A program made the position numbers and the translations under genes. Positions 26,777-38,018 of a DNA stretch of 64,000 nt are shown piece after piece; position 1 is the stretch's first letter; each line of letters opens with the position of its first letter. The notes beneath the pieces are model-generated. The model did no database searches. It was not told the origin of the DNA and was given only the letters and a program-made list of their open reading frames with translations. The DNA is from Zerene cesonia (Eukaryota > Arthropoda > Insecta > Lepidoptera > Pieridae): contig NC_052102.1 of assembly GCF_012273895.1 (NCBI RefSeq), forward strand, positions 7,214,917 through 7,278,916, given 5' to 3'.

Positions 26777-29700
26777 GCGGCGCGGCGGCCCGCGGCCGGC
26801 GGGGCGCGGAGCGCGGGGTCTCCGCTTAGAGACTCATACGTGTGCGACCGAGTGGCCCCGGCCTGTCGGGGCATTTAGCGCTAGGCGTGTTGTCACATTT
26901 GTATTGTATAATTGTAAGGACGAAGCGAACGATTCCCGTTTCGTGGATGTCTACGTAGTTTTACGCTATATCTATATTCTATTGTGTATCTACTCACTTA
27001 CCGTTATTATCTTATGCGTGTATATTTCTCGTATCTACGATCCCGGTAATAATAACGCTTGAAATGCATGACTGTACGTTTTTTATTACCTTTTGTCGAT
27101 CGTCGTTTATCGTGAGTATCGTCGTACTCAGAGTTGAGCGCTTGGTCCGTCGATCCCGTATCCCGCTACGTACACGCTTTATCTCGGAGAAGTTCCGCAC
27201 GGGTGCGCTTTGGTCATTGTGTCGACCCAGTACCTAGTGGTTACCGGCTTGCAGCAGCAGGCCCGCACCTAACACAGCTGCCTTCTAATTTTCGCATGGA
27301 TAGAACCCACCACCCTTGTACGTTTGGCTCATCAGGTATTTTTCCTCATTATTTTAGTGCTCCTCGTGTGTGCTCAGTGTGCCGGCGTGTCATCATGTAG
27401 TGTCGCGATTAGATGCGCGTCACTTGGCTTTTCATCTTTGAGTCGCACTTTCTTTCTATTTATTTTTAACGCTTTCTGTTACATGCCTTCCGAATGACCG
27501 CTTCGGCTGTCGTCCGCATTACAAATCTTTTGTCGCTTAATTGTGTCGGATACGGACAGGCTGTGCGCCGCCGAATGCCCCTTACGTGGAGTACACCGAC
27601 GAGCGCGGACAGGTAACGAGTGCCGCGTGACGCCTTGTCCACGTCGCCCGCTTGCCGCACCCGCCCGCTCCCGAGTGTGCTCTAACCGCTGCGCTATCGC
27701 CCTAATCTTAACATATCACCTCTACTCTACACCTAAGAAACGCTTATTAAAACCTTCCATCCGTTAATCGATTTATTTGCAAACGAGGGAAGCAATAACA
27801 AAACGCATATAATATTTCTTCGCTATGATTGTTAAACAAGAAAGCTTTTCACACGCTTCCGTAGAACATTTTAGTAGTGCTTTCGACGACTCGAGTAGAA
27901 TAAGTGGCTGAAAGCGATTTGCGCGATCACTCTTTACATGACTTGATTGCCTAACCGGGCCGAGGTGCGCTTGGAGCGTTTGTGCCGAACGCAGTGCCGA
28001 ATTGGCAATACATACAAATGTGGAATGACTTGGTGAGGATTAATTATAATATTTCATTCTCATGGAGGCGAGCGGGCTGGGGATGAGTTTGAGTGTATGC
28101 GACATGTACTTGTGTGGCGCTAACATTTAATTGTAAACACCTATGCACGCCAGAACACTGTATACCCTATATGTCCGTTTGCTTACCCGCCTTCGTGAGA
28201 TCGTTTAACAATAACCTCAGACCTGACGCAAAATGAAATATGAAATAGAGACTTGTTCACCTTCATTAATACAATGCTATGAAACTTTGCAAAATATTTT
28301 CGCCATTGAACTCTGTCGTATAAATTAATTTGTAATAAATACCGAATTCATTATCACTTCAACCATCTTAGTAATTGTGCTGTGACTGTGTTAAACATTC
28401 TTATGGACAGTTGATGCTACAATTTGTTGATGATTTTAGTTTTGTATAGTGAAACATTTTGCTTTCAAATGTGGAAGAAGTCACTCTACAGCATTTGCCT
28501 TGCTTACACCCGGTAAGATATAATCAGCTTACTTTAATATCCTCAGTATAAGTGATATCCTCTTGTCGTTCTCTTCTGAAATATTAGTGTGTGATTATAA
28601 AAATAAGTTATGTTTTTAACGTATATTAACTGCGATGGAAAAAAATCGTATGATGTGTTTAAGCAGATATTTCAGGAAAGAATTTATTAATGGAAAACTA
28701 TAATGAAGCCATTAAAAGTATATTGTTAACGAGTTGACTAGTGTGGGAACATTGAAACAAGATTTTGTTTAACTTATAACTTTAACCCAAATTTCATTTC
28801 AATAGGACTTGGTCAACTCTTTAATATGAAAATATTCCAACCGATTGCCAGTATCAACTATCAACCACTATAAGGGGGTTTTATATGTTTAGACTTTGAA
28901 TTCTAATGCTTTTATGATAAGATCATTTTTGCGTAGTTGGTAGTTGAAATGACAGTGGTGGAAAAAGAAAAATCGAAGTGATGTGCCCAATTATGTGACA
29001 CTCAGCCAAAATTCTTAAACTTTCAACTGCTGAGATCTCATTACTGAAATTTTCTTTTGTACGTTGGCTAATTATCCACTTCGAATTTTCTTGAATAATG
29101 CTTAAAGTGCTTCGCCATTGCGGCTTCAGTTCCTCGCTTACAACTTGTTGAAGCCTCTCTGATGCTTACTTGAAGTACTCACCGTAGACGTAATTAATCA
29201 ACTTGGTTTTCTTTTGTTTGTCGTACAGTAACCGCACTCTAATGGTCATTATGTTGCAGTTTGTACTACCACTAACATGTCACGTCCAGAACTGTCATGT
29301 AAGCTAAAGGTATAAGTTTAATTTGTCTATTTACATTTAACCATGCCTACCAAGCGAAACCGTTAAGCATGACCGCCCCCAGTTCCTCTACTGCGAACAT
29401 CTGAAGACTTAAATCACCACAGCCGACGCAGAAACACGTCGTAACCTTCCCTACACAGCCTCTTAGCTTTAGCAACAGTTGGTTTTATGGGTACACTTGG
29501 ACGCTACAGAACCTATAGTCGCCCTCGCCCTGGTAAAAGTTGTCTAGCATCATGCTTTAGCTTTTTTGTAAAATATAGTCACGCTTAAAAAAAAGATTGG
29601 CTGCGCAATAATGATTATATTTCAAGCGTTCTGCATGCCATTTAGATATTATATATTCATACCTACTATGTGCATAGTGCAGCATACTTTAACACTACTC

Positions 29701-30672
29701 TGACGGTTACGGAACTCATTCATGAATAACCGATTTTCTCCTGGGATCCGTGTTTTTTTAGTTATGTGTAAATTTTTATTGACAGATTTTACAATATAAA
29801 AGTGACACACTGTCAGCGCGCCTTAGGAAAGAATGCTTGGAAGGTACAATCATATTGTGCATCGAATCTTGTAAAGTTATTGTAATATTAAAGCAGCAGT
29901 GATATTTAATTTCGAGCAATCGCCTTCCGTGTATATTCTTTTTCTTGTTTAATTATTTAAATGTAGCCAATGAGAAAGTACACACGCATTAGTTAATAAA
30001 GATCAATCGAAAGATATTGCATTAGACGACATTATAGTGACATCTGAGGCCAGTGACCCATGCTCTTTGATATTACAAAAACTATTTGAGCGTTTATTTT
30101 CAGACGGCTGTGCAATGAAGATAAGTCAGTGTCAGATGTATGAATGTCCATAATAAGTGATGATATACATAGAGTTAGCATTAACACTATTAACATATCC
30201 ACATTCACAAACCGTCATATCGAAAACAATACATCTAATATCTATTATTTTAAATTATATTTTATTATAATGTATTAAAATAAAATAGGATTACTTTGTT
30301 ATATGTGTATACGTGATATGACTGTTTATGAATTAGATTTTAGTTTTGGAAAACATTCGCACAGGATTGCCACAACGAAAAATCAGTTATGGATTGTTCT
30401 TCTACGCAAAGTTACAAAATAAAATACTTATTCGTATTACATGGACGTCTCTAAGAAAATGTGGAAGTCTCTAAAATGCCATTGATTGAAAGGAATTGAA
30501 ACTATAATAAATTATATTTTTTATATCCACTTTGAAATAATTAAGAGAGAATACTAAACTTGAACTTGAAAACTTGCGTAAATCTATAAAAGTATAAGAT
30601 TGTGGCAAATAATGTCCGAATGTTGTCAAAATAACATGGATATATTCTTATGAAATATTATTATATTTACAG
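26777..30672 (+). other. mbl 3' UTR and downstream non-coding region, copy A
   Basis: No further coding exon was found before 30673. The first 100 bases are GC-rich, then the sequence becomes AT-rich. A 3' UTR of at least several hundred bases is expected from family practice, but no single polyadenylation site stands out; AATAAA-type hexamers occur, for example TAATAAATACC near 28333. The exact transcript end is not determined. Confidence 0.5.
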
Positions 30673-30757
30673 TTACTGGACACCCTCCCGGTGTGCCAAG
30701 ATTTTAATCGACAAGGATGCAACAGACCTACCTGCAGATTTGTTCATATTCGTGAAG
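30673..30757 (+). CDS. Muscleblind-like CCCH finger exon (VCQDFNRQGC), copy A
   Basis: The acceptor is ATATTTACAG and the donor GAAG|GTATGT. The 85 nt enter in phase 0 and leave in phase 1. They encode LLDTLPVCQDFNRQGCNRPT and then CRFVHIRE, a C-X7-C-X4-C-X3-H finger closely resembling the first finger of a muscleblind pair but with four instead of six residues in the middle spacer. Phase-0 entry is compatible with splicing from the mbl exon ending at 25090. It could be an alternative mbl 3' exon or part of a separate gene. The same exon recurs at 37005-37089. Confidence 0.75.
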
Positions 30758-31555
30758 GTATGTAGTTATCATTAAGTGGTACATTAATGTGAAATTGCTA
30801 TAATATTAACAACGGAAATATCCAGAAATCCCCCCCTCCCTCATTATGTATTTTGCATGGATTTAAATTTTTAATATTTTATTACGTGTTTTCAGAAAAT
30901 TCTTGTCTGTATTTGGGCTTATAGTAATTATTTCATATATAATCTCTGTATGTAGATCGTTATGATAGTATGAGGCGAATATAGGTATTGCATTTTTCTT
31001 ATTCAGTAAATTTCGCATAAACGTAAACAAAGTCGTAACATTTAATTTTACATTTTTGGCTTGTGTTTTTACGTATTCATTATACATTATGAGTAGTAAT
31101 TTTAAGTCTGAAACTTGCAATGCCTAGCCCATTTCGCTCGTATACATATATTGTATCAGATGTAGTATAAAAAGTTACTTAGAAAGAAATAGTAACTAGT
31201 CGTTTTATTAACTGTAGACAAATTTGTTATATTTAGTTTAGTGGATTTAGTCGTCTAGAATGTATTGTTGAAATTATTTAATCGCATGTTAACCTAGCAT
31301 TTATACAAAGTATTGAAATAAAAATCATAAATTCTAGCATTGTCTATGTCCATTCTAGCTAGTGTACCGTAAATTATTTTAGACCCAGAGATTGGTAGTA
31401 TTGAGTTTATGATCAAAACGTTACTTGTTACATATTTTAAAACGAATAATAAATAGTTAATTTGACCATTAGTTTTAATAAAGAATGTGAGGAGGGCCGT
31501 CTATATTGTTGTTTATTAGTGATGTACAGTAAAGTATGGTATGACTGCGTTCCAG

Positions 31556-31686
31556 GGTGCGGGCTACAGGTGGTGGGGTGTCGTGTGGTAGTGTGCCGCG
31601 ACGCCGCGGCGGGCACCTGCCGGCGCGCGGCCTGCCGCTACTACCACATCCCCGTGCAGCTGCCGCCGGCCTTGCGACCTCCTTAA
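31556..31686 (+). CDS. Second finger of the downstream CCCH pair with stop codon, copy A
   Basis: The acceptor is TGCGTTCCAG and the 131 nt enter in phase 1, matching the previous exon. They encode CGLQVVGCRVVVCRDAAAG, TCRRAACRYYH and IPVQLPPALRPP, then TAA. The finger is C-X7-C-X4-C-X3-H, and the V-x-V-C-R-D-A and CRYYH phrases mirror muscleblind second fingers (VCMDAVKGRC, CRYFH). The open frame and correct phase support a real terminal exon. The copy at 37888-38018 is identical in coding sequence as far as I can see. Confidence 0.75.
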
Positions 31687-31728
31687 CCTGCCCCGCCACC
31701 CCCTCACCCGTCACCCGTCACCCGTCAC
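31687..31728 (+). repeat. (CCCGTCA)n short tandem repeat at the contig A end
   Basis: CCCGTCA units run into the N gap. The second copy shows the tract continuing at about 38037-38080. It probably caused the assembly break. Confidence 0.85.
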
Positions 31729-32728
31729 NNNNNNNNNNNNNNNNNNNNNNNNNNNNNNNNNNNNNNNNNNNNNNNNNNNNNNNNNNNNNNNNNNNNNNNN
31801 NNNNNNNNNNNNNNNNNNNNNNNNNNNNNNNNNNNNNNNNNNNNNNNNNNNNNNNNNNNNNNNNNNNNNNNNNNNNNNNNNNNNNNNNNNNNNNNNNNNN
31901 NNNNNNNNNNNNNNNNNNNNNNNNNNNNNNNNNNNNNNNNNNNNNNNNNNNNNNNNNNNNNNNNNNNNNNNNNNNNNNNNNNNNNNNNNNNNNNNNNNNN
32001 NNNNNNNNNNNNNNNNNNNNNNNNNNNNNNNNNNNNNNNNNNNNNNNNNNNNNNNNNNNNNNNNNNNNNNNNNNNNNNNNNNNNNNNNNNNNNNNNNNNN
32101 NNNNNNNNNNNNNNNNNNNNNNNNNNNNNNNNNNNNNNNNNNNNNNNNNNNNNNNNNNNNNNNNNNNNNNNNNNNNNNNNNNNNNNNNNNNNNNNNNNNN
32201 NNNNNNNNNNNNNNNNNNNNNNNNNNNNNNNNNNNNNNNNNNNNNNNNNNNNNNNNNNNNNNNNNNNNNNNNNNNNNNNNNNNNNNNNNNNNNNNNNNNN
32301 NNNNNNNNNNNNNNNNNNNNNNNNNNNNNNNNNNNNNNNNNNNNNNNNNNNNNNNNNNNNNNNNNNNNNNNNNNNNNNNNNNNNNNNNNNNNNNNNNNNN
32401 NNNNNNNNNNNNNNNNNNNNNNNNNNNNNNNNNNNNNNNNNNNNNNNNNNNNNNNNNNNNNNNNNNNNNNNNNNNNNNNNNNNNNNNNNNNNNNNNNNNN
32501 NNNNNNNNNNNNNNNNNNNNNNNNNNNNNNNNNNNNNNNNNNNNNNNNNNNNNNNNNNNNNNNNNNNNNNNNNNNNNNNNNNNNNNNNNNNNNNNNNNNN
32601 NNNNNNNNNNNNNNNNNNNNNNNNNNNNNNNNNNNNNNNNNNNNNNNNNNNNNNNNNNNNNNNNNNNNNNNNNNNNNNNNNNNNNNNNNNNNNNNNNNNN
32701 NNNNNNNNNNNNNNNNNNNNNNNNNNNN
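31729..32728. other. Assembly gap of exactly 1000 N
   Basis: This placeholder separates two contigs that both carry the mbl 3' region. Confidence 0.99.
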
Positions 32729-33072
32729 TGTCCGAGACTCCGACCCCAGACCCAGCAGCGGTAGCTAAAGAAGTCGCCCAGAAGAACTACGCTGCCGCCT
32801 TAGCCCTCGCGGCGCAGCAATCGGCCATGGCACACGCGGCCGCGGCGTACACGCAGCAAGCGTTCAAGGCGCGCCACGCTGCCATGCCGGGGCTGATGCG
32901 CGCGCCCCTGATGATGCGGCCTAGCTGGCCAGCTCCGCCGATGCCGATGCCGGCGTTCTACCAGCAGCCGTACATGTACGCGATGCCGCCCCCCACGCCG
33001 CCCGCGGCGGCGGCGGCGGCGGCGGCGGCCGCGGCGGCAGTGAACCCGTACAAAAAGATGAAGACGACATAA
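32729..33072 (+). CDS. mbl C-terminal exon, copy B (duplicate of 26433-26776)
   Basis: This is the same reading frame, polyalanine run and NPYKKMKTT end as copy A; no coding difference was seen. Because contig B continues uninterrupted into the golgin gene, this is likely the copy that represents the true chromosomal order. It should not be counted as a second mbl gene. Confidence 0.88.
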
Positions 33073-36000
33073 GCGGCGCGGCGGCCCGCGGCCGGCGGGG
33101 CGCGGAGCGCGGGGTCTCCGCTTAGAGACTCATACGTGTGCGACCGAGTGGCCCCGGCCTGTCGGGGCATTTAGCGCTAGGCGTGTTGTCACATTTGTAT
33201 TGTATAATTGTAAGGACGAAGCGAACGATTCCCGTTTCGTGGATGTCTACGTAGTTTTACGCTATATCTATATTCTATTGTGTATCTACTCACTTACCGT
33301 TATTATCTTATGCGTGTATATTTCTCGTATCTACGATCCCGGTAATAATAACGCTTGAAATGCATGACTGTACGTTTTTTATTACCTTTTGTCGATCGTC
33401 GTTTATCGTGAGTATCGTCGTACTCAGAGTTGAGCGCTTGGTCCGTCGATCCCGTATCCCGCTACGTACACGCTTTATCTCGGAGAAGTTCCGCACGGGT
33501 GCGCTTTGGTCATTGTGTCGACCCAGTACCTAGTGGTTACCGGCTTGCAGCAGCAGGCCCGCACCTAACACAGCTGCCTTCTAATTTTCGCATGGATAGA
33601 ACCCACCACCCTTGTACGTTTGGCTCATCAGGTATTTTTCCTCATTATTTTAGTGCTCCTCGTGTGTGCTCAGTGTGCCGGCGTGTCATCATGTAGTGTC
33701 GCGATTAGATGCGCGTCACTTGGCTTTTCATCTTTGAGTCGCACTTTCTTTCTATTTATTTTTAACGCTTTCTGTTACATGCCTTCCGAATGACCGCTTC
33801 GGCTGTCGTCCGCATTACAAATCTTTTGTCGCTTAATTGTGTCGGATACGGACAGGCTGTGCGCCGCCGAATGCCCCTTACGTGGAGTACACCGACGAGC
33901 GCGGACAGGTAACGAGTGCCGCGTGACGCCTTGTCCACGTCGCCCGCTTGCCGCACCCGCCCGCTCCCGAGTGTGCTCTAACCGCTGCGCTATCGCCCTA
34001 ATCTTAACATATCACCTCTACTCTACACCTAAGAAACGCTTATTAAAACCTTCCATCCGTTAATCGATTTATTTGCAAACGAGGGAAGCAATAACAAAAC
34101 GCATATAATATTTCTTCGCTATGATTGTTAAACAAGAAAGCTTTTCACACGCTTCCGTAGAACATTTTAGTAGTGCTTTCGACGACTCGAGTAGAATAAG
34201 TGGCTGAAAGCGATTTGCGCGATCACTCTTTACATGACTTGATTGCCTAACCGGGCCGAGGTGCGCTTGGAGCGTTTGTGCCGAACGCAGTGCCGAATTG
34301 GCAATACATACAAATGTGGAATGACTTGGTGAGGATTAATTATAATATTTCATTCTCATGGAGGCGAGCGGGCTGGGGATGAGTTTGAGTGTATGCGACA
34401 TGTACTTGTGTGGCGCTAACATTTAATTGTAAACACCTATGCACGCCAGAACACTGTATACCCTATATGTCCGTTTGCTTACCCGCCTTCGTGAGATCGT
34501 TTAACAATAACCTCAGACCTGACGCAAAATGAAATATGAAATAGAGACTTGTTCACCTTCATTAATACAATGCTATGAAACTTTGCAAAATATTTTCGCC
34601 ATTGAACTCTGTCGTATAAATTAAAAAATATATGATTGTGATAATTATCCAGCAATCCATTTGTAATAAATACCGAATTCATTATCACTTCAACCATCTT
34701 AGTAATTGTGCTGTAACTGTGTTAAACATTCTTATGGACAGTTGATGCTACAATTTGTTGATGATTTTAGTTTTGTATAGTGAAACATTTTGCTTTCAAA
34801 TGTGGAAGAAGTCACTCTACAGCATTTGCCTTGCTTACACCCGGTAAGATATAATCAGCTTACTTTAATATCCTCAGTATAAGTGATATCCTCTTGTCGT
34901 TCTCTTCTGAAATATTAGTGTGTGATTATAAAAATAAGTTATGTTTTTAACGTATATTAGCTGCGATGGAAAAAAATCGTATGATGTGCTTAAGCAGATA
35001 TTTCAGGAAAGAATTTATTAATGGAAAACTATAATGAAGCCATTAAAAGTAAATTGTTAACGAGTTGACTAGTGTGGGAACATTGAAACAAGATTTTGTT
35101 TAACTTATAACTTTAACCCAAATTTCATTTCAATAGGACTTGGTCAACTCTTTAATATGAAAATATTCCAACCGATTGCCAGTATCAACTATCAACCACT
35201 ATAAGGGGGTTTTATATATTTAGACTTTGAATTCTAATGCTTTTATGATAAGATCATTTTTGCGTAGTTGGTAGTTGAAATGACAGTGGTGGAAAAAGAA
35301 AAATCGAAGTGATGTGCCCAATTATGTGACACTCAGCCAAAATTCTTAAACTTTCAACTGCTGAGATCTCATTACTGAAATTTTCTTTTGTACGTCGGCT
35401 AATTATCCACTTCGAATTTTCTTGAATAATGCTTAAAGTGCTTCGCCATTGCGGCTTCAGTTCCTCGCTTACAACTTGTTGAAGCCTCTCTGATGCTTAC
35501 TTGAAGTACTCACCGTAGACGTAATTAATCAACTTGGTTTTCTTTTGTTTGTCGTACAGTAACCGCACTCTAATGGTCATTATGTTGCAGTTTGTACTAC
35601 CACTAACATGTCACGTCCAGAACTGTCATGTAAGCTAAAGGTATAAGTTTAATTTGTCTATTTACATTTAACCATGCCTACCAAGCGAAACCGTTAAGCA
35701 TGACCGCCCCCAGTTCCTCTACTGCGAACATCTGAAGACTTAAATCACCACAGCCGACGCAGAAACACGTCGTAACCTTCCCTACACAGCCTCTTAGCTT
35801 TAGCAACAGTTGGTTTTATGGGTACACTTGGACGCTACAGAACCTATAGTCGCCCTCGCCCTGGTAAAAGTTGTCTAGCATCATGCTTTAGCTTTTTTGT
35901 AAAATATAGTCACGCTTAAAAAAAAGATTGGCTGCGCAATAATGATTATATTTCAAGCGTTCTGCATGCCATTTAGATATTATATATTCATACCTACTAT

Positions 36001-37004
36001 GTGCATAGTGCAGCATACTTTAACACTACTCTGACGGTTACGGAACTCATTCATGAATAACCGATTTTCTCCTGGGATCCGTGTTTTTTTTAGTTATGTG
36101 TAAATTTTTATTGACAGATTTTACAATATAAAAGTGACACACTGTCAGCGCGCCTTAGGAAAGAATGCTTGGAAGGTACAATCATATTGTGCATCGAATC
36201 TTGTAAAGTTATTGTAATATTGAAGCAGCAGTGATATTTAATTTCGAGCAATCGCCTTCCGTGTATATTCTTTTTCTTGTTTAATTATTTAAATGTAGCC
36301 AATGAGAAAGTACACACGCATTAGTTAATAAAGATCAATCGAAAGATATTGCATTAGACGACATTATAGTGACATCTGAGGCCAGTGACCCATGCTCTTT
36401 GATATTACAAAAACTATTTGAGCGTTTATTTTCAGACGGCTGTGCAATGAAGATAAGTCAGTGTCAGATGTATGAATGTCCATAATAAGTGATGATATAC
36501 ATAGAGTTAGCATTAACACTATTAACATATCCACATTCACAAACCGTCATATCGAAAACAATACATCTAATATCTATTATTTTAAATTATATTTTATTAT
36601 AATGTATTAAAATAAAATAGGATTACTTTGTTATATGTGTATACGTGATATGACCGTTTATGAATTAGATTTTAGTTTTGGAAAACATTCGCACAGGATT
36701 GCCACAACGAAAAAACAGTTATGGATTGTTCTTCTACGCAAAGTTACAAAATAAAATACTTATTCGTATTACATGGACGTCTCTAAGAAAATGTGGAAGT
36801 CTCTAAAATGCCATTGATTGAAAGGAATTGAAACTATAATAAATTATATTTTTTATATCCACTTTGAAATAATTAAGAGAGAATACTAAACTTGAACTTG
36901 AAAACTTGCGTAAATCTATAAAAGTATAAAATTGTGGCAAATAATGTCCGAATGTTGTCAAAATAACATGGATATATTCTTATGAAATATTATTATATTT
37001 ACAG
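33073..37004 (+). other. mbl 3' UTR and downstream non-coding region, copy B
   Basis: The content is the same as 26777-30672. No additional exon is recognised. It includes the 35-bp insertion at 34625-34659 that copy A lacks. Confidence 0.5.
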
Positions 37005-37089
37005 TTACTGGACACCCTCCCGGTGTGCCAAGATTTTAATCGACAAGGATGCAACAGACCTACCTGCAGATTTGTTCATATTCGTGAAG
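37005..37089 (+). CDS. Muscleblind-like CCCH finger exon, copy B
   Basis: This is the duplicate of 30673-30757 with the same splice borders (TTTACAG, GAAG|GTATGT) and an unchanged encoded finger, VCQDFNRQGC ... CRFVH. Confidence 0.75.
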
Positions 37090-37887
37090 GTATGTAGTTA
37101 TCATTAAGTGGTACATTAATGTGAAATTGCTATAATATTAACAACGGAAATATCCAGAAATCCCCCCCTCCCTCATTATGTATTTTGCATGGATTTAAAT
37201 TTTTAATATTTTATTACGTGTTTTCAGAAAACTCTTGTCTGTATTTGGGCTTATAGTAATTATTTCATATATAATCTCTGTATGTAGTTCGTTACGATAG
37301 TATGAGGCGAATATAGGTATTGCATTTTTCTTATTCAGTAAATTTCGCATAATCGTAAACAAAGTCGTAACATTTAATTTTACATTTTTGGCTTGTGTTT
37401 TTACGTATTCATTATACATTATGAGTAGTAATTTTAAGTCTGAAACTTGCAATGCCTAGCCCATTTCGCTCGTATACATATATTGTATCAGATGTAGTAT
37501 AAAAAGTTACTTAGAAAGAAATAGTAACTAGTCGTTTTATTAACTGTAGACAAATTTGTTATATTTAGTTTAGTGGATTTAGTCGTCTAGAATGTATTGT
37601 TGAAATTATTTAATCGCATGTTAACCCTAGCATTTATACAAAGTATTGAAATAAAAATCATAAATTCTAGCATTGTCTATGTCCATTCTAGCTAGTGTAC
37701 CGTAAATTATTTTAGACCCAGAGATTGGTAGTATTGAGTTTATGATCAAAACGTTACTTGTTACATATTTTAAAACGAATAATAAATAGTTAATTTGACT
37801 TGAGTTTTAATAAAGAATGTGAGGAGGGCCGTCTATATTGTTGTTTATTAGTGATGTACAGTAAAGTATGGTATGACTGCGTTCCAG

Positions 37888-38018
37888 GGTGCGGGCTACA
37901 GGTGGTGGGGTGTCGTGTGGTAGTGTGCCGCGACGCCGCGGCGGGCACCTGCCGGCGCGCGGCCTGCCGCTACTACCACATCCCCGTGCAGCTGCCGCCG
38001 GCCTTGCGACCTCCTTAA
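37888..38018 (+). CDS. Second finger of the downstream CCCH pair with stop, copy B
   Basis: This is the duplicate of 31556-31686. It enters in phase 1 after TGCGTTCCAG, encodes VCRDAAAGTCRRAACRYYH and LPPALRPP, and ends with TAA at 38016-38018. Confidence 0.75.

Larger units (their letters stand above)
26433..31728 (+). repeat. Contig A: near-identical to 32729-38060, probable redundant haplotig
   Basis: The block begins TGTCCGAGACTCCGACC and repeats at 32729 with an offset of 6296. The offset becomes 6331 after a 35-bp indel (bases 34625-34659 are absent here) and 6332 after a one-base T-run difference. By eye there are about 17 other small differences over 5.3 kb, none in the first 1.9 kb. 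It ends in a (CCCGTCA)n tract, where the second copy continues. N gaps on both sides and the shared start base argue for one locus assembled twice. Confidence 0.85.

Noticed and set aside
31557..32768. 403-residue frame joining the CCCH exon region to copy B
   Set aside because: It spans a gap between redundant contigs and is in the wrong frame for the zinc finger.
26433..33072. Two tandem muscleblind genes
   Set aside because: Only the 3' region repeats, the copies are separated by gaps and share a start base, and divergence is at allelic level.
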